Shown here one piece after another: positions 25,401-37,400 of a stretch of DNA of 64,000 bases. The DNA is from Symsagittifera roscoffensis. Taxonomy: Eukaryota; Xenacoelomorpha; Acoela; Convolutidae. The position numbers and the translations under genes were made by a program. The stretch spans positions 95,271,845 to 95,335,844 of the forward strand of contig NC_087062.1 in the NCBI RefSeq assembly GCF_963678635.1, given 5' to 3'. Numbering within the stretch: position 1 is the first letter of the stretch; every line of letters begins with the position of its first letter. Below the pieces are notes generated by a model. That model saw nothing but the letters and a program-made list of their open reading frames with translations. It did no database searches and had not been told where the DNA came from.

Positions 25401-28400
25401 AACAAGCGCTCAATGAATCAACCAAAACTAAAGTATAAATAAAAAATTTCATACCGGTTTTTCTCGACATTGGGACAATTTTTTGGAAATTTTTAGTTTA
25501 ATTCTTTTTACGACTGAAAATGCTTTCATATGAAAATGCTCTCTCCGATGATTATTTGTGGTAGCTGATTTTGCGTGGAAAAGAAAAGACAAAAAATAAA
25601 ACACACCCGAATACAAAGTTCCTCCCCTTTTTCAACGGTCGGAACAAAAACAAAAACGATTATGACAATTCACCATTCTATGTGCTATTACCCTAGCAAG
25701 CGCAGATATGTGCTATTACCCTAGCAAGCGCAGATACAGAAAACGATTGATTTAGTACAGTGCTGATTTTTTAACGAAAAAGCCCGAAAAGTTACTAGGA
25801 TTGGAAGCTTCACTTTCAGTTTTTTTATATTGAGTGGTTTAACAAGTTTAATGAGCGAAATTGTTGCTTACCAGACTATCTGGTGTAAACACTTCAACAA
25901 GAAGAACCATACAAAAATTGGGTTCTACAAAAACTACGATCGAACCTCAACTCATATCAGCCAAATGAACTCAAACTGAGTTGATTTAAGCGAATTTAAT
26001 TAACAAAAACAATGCTTGCCAGACCATGTGGTTCAAACCTTTCAAAAAAAAACAGCCGGAAACGAAAATAGGGTTCTACAAAACTACAATTGAGCATCAA
26101 CTGCATTCTTCACGTCTCAATCTGTTGTTTCAAATATCTCAATTCTAGATGACATCGAGCTGCCTGAGTTCTAAAATGAAAATAGAGAGAAACATCGACT
26201 TCCGAAATCGCATAAAAGTGAGAGCAACATCAATCGACCGCTTTACAGTGATAGCTCCGTACGGCGGAGATCCAAGTGTTTATAGAACTAAAATTGAGCT
26301 TCAAAAAATTAACAATGGTCAGTTGTAGTCATTTATATTTCAGCAGATACGGAGCAAAAACTATTCTGAAACCAGTCAGCATAATAAACACGCTTTCTAC
26401 ATGGTCCTTTAATGATGCAAGAAAACAAAAAGTTCTGCGAATGGCATATATGATTATTTTGACTCAGGTCTCTTAATTTAGCAGATTTAACTATATCCGT
26501 AAAAAAAACGATACTTCGCAGATTCATGTGCTACTTTAAAAAGCTTGAACGATTTAACTCATCGTCAAGTTTTGAATAACACAACATTGGACATATTCCA
26601 ATTCCGTTCCTAAGTAGTCGGCCGAAAGAACTTCTGCAATTTTTCGTCGTATTGAACTGCAAGTAGCAAAGAGTATAGTGAAAAATTGGGCACGTCTTTT
26701 TTTTTCTGTGACCCCAATTCATATAGGCATCAATTTAATAGTTTAACAAGTGGAATTCTAAAGTTAGGCTTGAAACGCAAATATGTTTGGAAAAATTGAA
26801 TTTGACTTATCATTTAAATTTCATAACCTTCCGACATTGTGAGAAAAATATTCAAGTATAAATAAGCTTATTATGAAAGTAAAAAGGAGCTTTTAATGAT
26901 TTAGAGGCGCTGATTATTGCGGCAACACGAATGATTTTTCGAAATTTGTTCAAGCTTTTAGTTTCGTTATGACGAAAACAAAGAAATTACGGTCTCTCGA
27001 ATCTCACACTTACTTTCACAAACAGTCTCATGCAAATCAATTTAAACGTAGACAAGACCACTCAAAAATAAATGGTTCTTAAAAAAGCGGTGTACTTGGC
27101 ATCGAATGTTGAAGAGAAAAGTACATTAAAAGTCTAATAAAAAACGATGATAATAATGATAATAACAATATAAATACGAATAGCCTGTACTGTGCAATTA
27201 GCACAGAATGTTCCGACCATAGTCTTAGAAAAATACAAAAAAAACTTTTTCAAATAAGTATCGTTTTTTCTTTATTGTGACAAAAAAAATCTGAACGAAA
27301 AAATAGACACTAGGCAAACGCGACAGTCAGAGTCAAATAAGCTAATTGGAAAACAGTTTTACAGAAAAATGGATAGAAAAACCAAAAAATGGTAAGAAAA
27401 AAAACATGGCGCTAATAAACTCCAAGAACTAATTTTACTCGAGTAAAACTAAGACTTCACGGCTTAAATTAAGCATAAATAGGCTATTGTCGCGGGAATT
27501 TTTTTGATCATTCGAATCACAATTGTGAAGGGCTTCAATGTGATATATCATTCAACTCTCTTCGATGATTATGTGTGGCAGCTGATTTTCATGGAAAACA
27601 AACAAAAAAAACACACCTGAATACAAAGTTCCTCCCCATTTTTCAAATGGTCGGAACAATAATACTCATTAAAAAAACAGAGGCGCAAAGGAGCATCGCG
27701 TTATTTGCGACACCGCACCAACTTGCATTGCAATTTAGCAGACAACAGATGAAACGAAAGCCAATAAGTCATTTCAATTTCAATCAATTGTGCATGCTAC
27801 TAAGATAGTTTTTGTGATATCACTCCATTTTGGAATACTTTATTTCAACAACTATAGCGTCACGCCTTGCTACAAACTTGATTCAAAAATTACTAGAAAA
27901 GAAATGGGTTCTGTTCTCATAACAGAACGCTGACTACAGGGTTAACTGAAATGAAATTCTGACATTTTACATAAAGTGGGATATTGCAACTTAATTTGCC
28001 GAAAAGAAAAATCACTTTTTCATTTTGCTGAAGCGAGCAAAAATTGTTCGCGTTCCCAAAGGCTTTCTTTCAACTGTTCTTTCTTCGCCATAAGGAACAT
28101 TTTCTATAAAATATACACCAAGGATCACACAGCATTACTCGATAAACTGCTCTCGAGAGTCATAAACACGCTTTGACAGAAAATACGCACTCACAATTTC
28201 AAATAACATCTGATACTAACCATTCGTAGAACAGCAGTAGCCATTTCTTCGTTCTCATGTTGGAATACAGAAATCTTTTGGCGCACTGCAGAAAACTCCT
28301 TGTCTTTTTCGTTCGGTCGCAAATTTGAATCTTTGTCTACTGAAAAATTTATATACAAATTCAGCGCTGCAGAAAGCACATACAAATATCCATTTTTTAA

Positions 28401-31400
28401 AGTTTACTTAATATTGACAACGGCCACAAAAACATCAACAAAAATTTTTTGGGACAAAATTAGCCGCAGAAGCACAAATAAAGGAAAGCATCAGACATAC
28501 ACATACCAGCAGAAAACTCGGGTTCCGTTTGTAGTGCAGATGTAGATTTAATTGAAGTGATAGCAACTTCTTTGTCCGATTTCGTCTTCTAAAGCCAACA
28601 CGAATATGATTAGAAGCAATCCAGCTCATGGAAAAATTCACTTTTATTGCGTATAAGGGCAATTTTTTTTCGAACCAAACTTGTGTTTAAAAGTTTCTTT
28701 GTAAATAACTGAGCTACTTTTGCGCATCGGAACGCTGACTGCAATCATCGCCAAAACTTTGGTAAAAACTGGAGATTCCACCTCATTTTGTTGAGAGAAA
28801 CCATCTTTACAAAACCAAAATGTTTCCTCTTAGATTGACATCAGAATTTATTTTTTTCCAACAACGCAAAAATTTCATCGCGTTAACTAGTTTCCACATT
28901 ACATTCTCAGATTGACAATCAGTGCCCTCGTTACAAACATAAACATGGAGCACAGCAAACAAAAATAAGTCGAAAACTTGAAAATAATATCATTTGATTT
29001 GCGTTACAATTAGAACATGATCAACTGACAGTTGGAAAAGAGTAATGAACGCAAATAAACAGAAAAAAAACTGATTTTCCTGAAAAAATCTCAACTTTCG
29101 AGTTTGAGATTTCGAAATTGAGAAAAGCCTAATTGTTGTGCTAAACTTATTAAACAGTTTCAGGTGAATTGAGAGGTAATCTCTTGTTGGTCTGGATTAT
29201 TGGAGCCAGCTCACTAATTTAGGCTCTTGGGAAAAAATCACTTGCTCAGACGAAGGAAACAATTATTGCAAAAAAGGAAAGAACTTGCATCCACGCTCAA
29301 AAGATATGACCAAGAAGATGCACGAAATTGTAAAAAAATATAGATCGTGATCAATCAGTAATCATCTGACACGACGCAGTTAACAATTCAATTATTGATC
29401 ATCCCCGAGACCCACGAGAACTACTAACTGGAAAAGAACTCGTGTCCGAGATCAAAACTTTACACCAGAAATCTGGAAAAAAATTATTTTGAAAGAGAAA
29501 AGGTATCTGGCTTATACGCTGAGTTAAAGACCCTCGATATGCCCATGGTGCATAGATTGAAGGATGTGATCTCAAATTATAACAAACAGAATTCAGAACT
29601 TATTGCAAAATACAAAGCTAATCATCAAGAACCCTACCTAGAATTCAAAACACTGGACATTGTGAGAAAATATCTAAGTGACCTAGAGCAATTAAGTAAA
29701 AAAAGGAAAAGACAGATTCTATCACAACAACAGCGAAAAGCAGCTCAAAACTGAAAACTCGAGGACTCTTCAAATTAATGAGTTTTCTTCTGTTTCTTCT
29801 TCCTTCAAGGTAAAAACTATTTGTGTGACAAAACTGGCCTTAATTGCCCAGGTTTGGAGGATAAACAGATTACCTTCTGTTTTTTCGTCTCTCCTATGAG
29901 TATCATTTTAGTGCTAAAATATACAAATATGGAAAAATGGATTATAAAAATGGAAAATCATGAAACTACTACTCCACGACAAACTGAATTGCCCACATTG
30001 CGTTTTCGCAACAAAACCCCGACAACTCCTGACAATGAGAACAAGCAAAAAACGACCATGCTGTTTTTTGAGCCCAGTCCAAGAACAGGAAGAACAAATA
30101 AAACTTAAAGTCATGGAGCAGACTATAAAACGGGCTGTCAGTGAGATGATTCCAAATAATGTCGATATCTTGAAGACAAACTGAAGTCAACTATAAAAGC
30201 AATGATGAAAGAAGCAGTACAATATGCTAGGTCTGAAATTGTGAACGAAGTAAAATTAATTTGGATTTTGTTGAAAGTAAAGCTTGCCTGAAGACACTGG
30301 CGGAAGCGGAGCAACAGGAATGCTACAAGAGAAGGGAAAAAATCAAAAGAATTAGTATGCAAGAAGACGCTAGCGAGGATTTTAATGAAACGATGGGAAA
30401 AGTGTTGAAAATAGCAAACCCAATAAGCGCAGTAGTTTTTCAGACAGTTTTGTCACTAGCTCACCGGCTTCCATCGAAAGGAAATTGACGCAAGCCTATA
30501 ATTATTCGATTCTCCAGAAGAGTGGCCAAAATAAATATCCTCAAGGAAAAAAATTTTATGGCTGAAAAAAGGTCTACAGAACGTGCGAATATTCAAAAAC
30601 CTGCCATTTCTGAGGGTGAGCTTCTTCCACATGATGAAAAACGATGATCGAGTTGGAGACGTTTGGACTCGAGATGGAGTTATTAATTACATTTAAAAAA
30701 CTGATGGATTAGTATGCAAAATACACAAATTGTTTGACGGAGGAGGCTTTCACAATTACAATATTAATGATGCGATAAGTTGTTTTAGAGAAAAAGGAGT
30801 TTTCCAGGTGCTAGTTAACCTGATGACACAAGAAGCTTTCGTGATAAAACCATGAAATAAAGATCGAATTTCAGTGATAGAATCAGCTGAACACTTGAAA
30901 AATATAATCATGCTGTCTATTGTTCGCTCTGTTAAAAACATTGTGAAGATCTGGAAGAACTTCTAAGTAGCCTGAAATGTCCAATGAATGAACTTTGTTT
31001 AACAAAAACTTAGTTAAATCAAACTGATAAAAATAACTGATGTGTAAAATAAGCGGGTTTCACAACGCTCTCACAAACAACAGATTTTGCAAGAGGAGGC
31101 GGGAGAATGATTCAACTAAGATATAAAAATTTATTAATTGATCAACTGGAAAATGGTCTACCAGAAGCGGTGGCTACGATAGTAGAATCTATAGGAGATC
31201 TTTATTGTGTGGAAAACTGATCTTCATTTATGATATATACCACTCCGTTATAAAAAAAAGACAAGCAGTTTGAAGAACTAGAAAAGGAAATAGAATCACT
31301 TGCCAAACTCAAATTAACTATTGTTCTCGTTGAAGATTACAATATTGACATCCATACAAAAATATATGACTACTTTCACATGTAAATACTATAGAGGCAA

Positions 31401-34400
31401 ATGGATTTCAAATTGTAGATGTTGTTGTAGTAGCTACGCCCAACGCCATCGTCTGCGGGATTTTGTGGGGAGCTTCGTTTTGTTCTGTTTCTTGGTTTCC
31501 ATCGCTAAGCAGTACTTAATCTCCGTAGGAGGTGAAGATTGATTTGATTTCCGCTAGTCCCTGCCCAGTGCCCTTGTCCCCGGCAGAATAGTTGGGGTAT
31601 GCCACCTGAGTGGTTACATAGAAACCGTTTAAGCACTGGACTCGTTTAGGTATTGCAGATTCATCTTTCAAAGTCAGCTTTTCGTCGTTGTCGATGTGTG
31701 CTGTTAAGAAGTCGATGTGTGCTGTTTCTTGGTTTGCATCGCTAAGCAGTACTTCATCTCCGTAGGAGCTGAAGATTCATTTGATTTCCGCTAGTCCCTG
31801 CCCAGTGCCCTTGTCCCCCGGCAGAATAGTTGGGGTATGCCACATGAGTGGTTACATAGAAACCGTTAAAGCACTGGATTCGTTTTGGTTTTGCAGATTC
31901 ATCTTTCAAAGTCAGCTTTTCGTCGTTGTCGATGTGTGCTGTTAAGAAGTCGATGTGTGCTGTTTCTTGGTTTCCACCGCTAAGCAGTACTTCATCTCCG
32001 TAAGAGCTGAAGATTCATTTGATTTCCGCTAGTCCCCGCCCAGTGCCCTTATCCCCCGGCAGAATAGTTGGGGTATGCCACATGAGTGGTTACATGGAAA
32101 CCGTTTAAGCACTGGACTCGTTTTGGTATTGCAGATCCATCTTTCGAAGTCAGCTTTTCGTCGTTGTCGATGTGTGCTGTTAATAAGTCAGCATCTTCGT
32201 CGTTATTTGACTGAACTCGGCAATTTCGATTGGATGAAGCCAGAGGTCTTCAGTAGTCAGGCTAGTCGGATTTCGAGTGCAGTTGAATAAATGATCGGCG
32301 TCGTGCGACGTCTATTTACAGTCTGGACAGAAATTGTGTACCTTACTTTTTACACGGCTTAGCTATGAGTTAGTGAGCGGACTGTACCCGGAGATGAGTT
32401 GAGCAAGCCGTGTGCGCCCTATCCGCGGTAATTCAGATTCACTGTCAGATATTTGAGGCGGTACACGTTCGAATAGCTCTGAAGGTTTGCGGTAGTTATT
32501 AACTTCAATATAATGGATAACCTTCAGAGCTGTCCGAGTTTTTCGACTTATTAAGCCCCCATCCAGATGTTGTTGGATTTCGACACCGTAGGTGGTGCTG
32601 AGTGTGGGTTTGATGAGTCGCTCAACTGGATGTTGGGTTGTCTAGTAGTCAAAACGGTGACTCTGGTGGCATCCGACTAGGAATTGTTTTGCCAGCAAAT
32701 CTGTGTGAGTCTTCACAGGCAGGAATTTTGTTTCCCTGTAAAGATCATCAATTTTTGTCAACTTGGGTGGGCCTATCATATCTTACAAATCTTTCATTTA
32801 GCAGTGGTGTTTTCCCCAATTCTCTGAAATATGCAATACTTCTAGCTTTATAAAAATGCACCACAAGCTTTGTTGTGTAATTAGTGAACTGATTGTGAAT
32901 ACCGCCTCATGTAGTTCTAGCAAGCCTATAAAAAAAAGGTAATGCACTCAAGATTGTTTAATTACCTATAAAAGTTCAACGCCAAGTTGAAAAATCTTCC
33001 ATGAACGCCAATTCGATTTCTGAAAAAGAGTTGCTACAATTGATGCTCCAGCTGAGTTAGCGAAAAAAAACGATTAGGAGTAGAAAAAAATAAAAGAAGT
33101 TTAAGAAAATATATCTAAAAAAGCTTTTGATACACTTGACCACAAAATTATGCTGAAAAAATTAGACTGTATTGGGATAAGAGGTATATGCAACAATTGG
33201 TTTGAAAGTTATTTATCTGAGCGATATCTGTGTGTTTCGTGAATAATTGCCAATCTGATTGGTTGCCTGTTAAAACGGGAGTCCCTCAGTGATCAGTCCT
33301 CGTTCCCTCTTCTTTTTAATATATATTAACGTTATGCCAAAGATCGCACCACATTTGAATGTTTTCCTTTTCGCGTATGACACGAACGTTATTTGTGACA
33401 ACTCAGCTTTTCAAGATTTCCAGGATGATTTATCAAATATATCAATGTAGCCTCAAAACAATAAATTAACCTCAAATTCTGATAAAAACAATTCTGTAAA
33501 ATTTTGAAAGACATCGAAGTGCTTCCAATCTTTATTGAGATTCAAACTGATACAATTCACTCTTAACTTTCGTGCAAAGATCTCTGCGTTATAGTCGACC
33601 AGAAATTTACCTTTATACATATGGAAAAATCTAATCAAAACTATCTCGACTTTGCGGTGTTATATCAAAAATGATACAATGTACAGAAAACTGTAGAGCT
33701 AAAAAGTTACAATTCAACTAAAAAACCAATCTTTCAAAACGGCTTACTTGTCTATGGAAGAAAAAAATTATGCAACACTAAATCCAATCTAATTGTGCAA
33801 ACGTAAAATTATAAGAATGAGTTATTTCGAAAGAAAATTTGAAAGCATTACGAAAAGTTTTACGACAACAAAATTCGAGAGGATGAAGCCAGAGGTCTTC
33901 AGTAGTCAGGCTAGTCGGATTTCGAGTGCAGTTGAATAAATGATCGACGTCGTGCGGCGTCTATTTACAGTCTGGACAGAAATTGTGTACCTTACTTTTT
34001 ATACGGCTTAGCTATGAGTTAGTGAGCGGAATGTACCCGGAGATGAGTTGAGCAAGCCGTGTGCGCCCTATCCGCGGTAACTCAGATTCACTGTCAGATA
34101 TTTGAGGCGGTACACGTTCCAATAGCTTAGAATGTTTGAGGTAGTTATTAACCTCAAAATAAGGGATAACCTTAAGGGCTGTCCGAGTTTTTCGACTTAT
34201 TAAGCCCCCATCCAGATGTTGTTGGATTTCGACACCGTAGGTCTGAATGTGGGTTTGATGAGTCGGTCAACTGGATGTTGGGTTGTCTAGTAGTCAGAAC
34301 GGTGACTCTGGCGGCACCAGACTAGGAATTATTTTGCCAGCAAATCTGTGTGAGCCTTCACAGGCAGGACTTTTGTTTCCCTGTAAAGATCATCAATTTT

Positions 34401-37400
34401 TGTCATCTTGGGTGGGCCTACCATATCTTACAAATCTTTCATTTAGCAGTGGTGTTTTCCCCAATTCTCTGAAATAAGCAAAACTTCTAGCTTAACATAA
34501 ATGAACGACAAGCTTTGCTTGTGTAATTAGTAAACTGATTGTGAATACTGCCTCATGTAGTTCTAGCAAAGCTATAAAAAAGGTAATGCACTCAAGATTG
34601 TTTAATTACCTATAAAAGTTGAACGCCAAGTTGAAAAATTTTTTATGAACGCCAATTCGATTTCTTAAAAAGAGTTGCTACAATTGATGCTCCAGCTGAA
34701 TTCACGAAAAAATCAGATTAGGAGTAGAAAAAAAAAGAATTTTAAGAAAATAGATCTAAAAAAGCTTTTGATACACTTGACCACAAAATTATGCAGAAAA
34801 TTTTAGATTGTTTTGGGATAAGAGGCATATGCAACAAGTGGTTTGAAAGTTATCTATCTGAGCGATATCTGTGTTTCGTGAATATTTGTAAATCTGATTA
34901 GTCGCCTGTTAAAACGGGAGTCCCTCAGTGATCAGTCCTCGTTCCCTCTTCTTTTAAATATATATTAACGTTATGCCAAAGATCGCACCACATTCGAATG
35001 TTTGCTTTTTCGCGTATGACACGAGCTTTAATTGTGACAACTCAGCTTTTCAAGATTTCCAGGATGATTTATCAAATATATCACTATAGCCTCAAAACAA
35101 TAAATTAACCTCAAATTCTGATAAAACAATTCTGTAAAGTTTTGAAAGACATCGAAGTGCTTCCAATCTTTATTGAGATTCAAACTGATACAATTCACTC
35201 TTAACTTTTGTGCAAAGATCTCTGCGTTATAGTAGACCAGAAATTTACCTTTATACATATGGAAAAATCTAATCAAAACTATCTCGACTTTGCGGTGTTA
35301 TATCAAAAATGATACAATGTACAGAAAACTGTAGAGCTAAAAAGTTACAGTTCAACTAAAAAACCAATCCTTCAATACGGCTTACTTGTGTATGAAGGAA
35401 AAAATTATGCAACACTAAATCCAATCTAACGGTGCAAACGTAAAATTATAAGACTGAGTTATTTCGAAAAAGTTTGAAAGCAATGCGAAAGCTTTTACGA
35501 CAACAAAATCTTAACAGTCCAAGAGCTGCTTATATATGATCTGCTTAAGTTTTGCATTAGATCTACAAATTGCAAACATCCTAATGATTTTCTTAATTCT
35601 TTATTTTCAAAGGAATCATTTTCATAAAACACACGGAAGTCAAGTGTGCCAACTTATGTGCATCCTTTCGACAAGAAAAAAAGAAAAGCATGCTCATTAA
35701 AAAATAGAGGTGCCAGACTGTTGGATATTTTGAGTGACAATAGTCTGTTACCAGAAAACATGTCAGAAAAAGAACAAGATAAACTTGCCATTAATTTCAG
35801 AGACAATGACGTTCTCGGAAATATTGAATTAAAAAAAAAACACAAACATTTCAATACAAATTAGTCAAAATTATTTCAAAAAACAAAAAAATGACTACGC
35901 AAATCTTTTTATTTCACAAGATAGGGCGTTTTTTTCTCATTTTTGCAAATAATATATTAATAATTAACATGACTATTATTATTAATTACGCTTATTTTCT
36001 TACAATCGTATACAGGGTAGACAATTAGTGGGCGCTCAATTTGCCATTGATCTATCCTCTCTAATCATTGACTAGAGTTGATGAAGTTGACATTGCTAAA
36101 GTGTTGCGAAAAGAATTTTGTTCCTACTTTAATTGATAATTGATTAAACTGTAATGATGAGTGATTTGGAAAAACTAACTCTTTCTTTCTTTCAATTTCA
36201 AAAAAAAGTAAATGCCCTTTAAGCTAGAATAATTTATGATTGGCGCTTTTTTGATAATATTAACCCAACTTGAGAAAACTGGATCAATAGATTAAGTTTT
36301 TATTCCACTGGAAATCTAAAAAACTAAATTCCACTTTCGAAACTAGAAATCGTTCACGTAGTTTGCGCCATTTTCACATTCGTACTTGTAAAGTGCTAAT
36401 TACGTAGTTTTCAGCAGCTGAATTTCAACCGAACTCAAAAAGTGCATATATGCTTAAGTGTGTTCATATATGCATTAATATGTATAAATGCAGATCTGTA
36501 GTTAAAAGAGCATTTTAAGACCTTTTCCTGGAAAAAAACTACCAAGACCTAAATAAGAGTCATCACTGCGTTCATTACTTTTAATCATTTTGAATAATCA
36601 GATGAAAACATTTTTAGATTTAAATACCGAGTCATTACTTGTGAAAACAAAACAACAAATATTGAATTTGCGTTTATCCTGACTTTTTTTAAGATAATCA
36701 TTTTGAACAGATTATCTAAATGCAAAGCACTGACTAACTTTAATTTAAACAGTTAATTTGAAAGCTGGACAAATTTTAAATTGTTTTTGACTTTTTTTCT
36801 CAAATTGCAATTTGAGGAAAAACTTTCAATTTCGGAAGAAACTCAGAATTGAAAGAACAGCCAACCAGGAAATCAGTTACCACAAAAACAGTGGTTTTTA
36901 TTGCAGCTACCATTATTTCAATTGATTTAAATACTCGTGGGATTAAGCGTGCGATTAAGTGCCCTGCAACCCGATTAAGTGCCCTGCAGTGCGATTAAGT
37001 GCCCTTGCACAAATATAAAGGTACTCGTTTCAAAAAACGTCTTTCATAATTTCTCACACTAAGCAGCCGTTCAACAGCAGCGGCCATTTCTTCGTTCTCG
37101 TGTTGAAATGCCGAAATCTTTTTGCGCACTGCAGACAACTCCTTGTCCTCGTCGTTCGGCTGGAAAGCAGATAATGTCGATGATTGCCCACGGACAATCG
37201 AAGCTCCGTACTTCAGCAAGCAGAGTTTTAGCACTATGAGGAATTTAGTTGTAACCAAAAACTTCTCAATACTGGAAGCTCTTTCAATGTTGAAAGTTGG
37301 TTACAAAAAACAATATGTTTAGTAGATATTAATTGGATAGCAATGTTATTCAAACCCTTAATTCAACTTAAATTTGGACTAATTTGCCAAAAATTCACCT

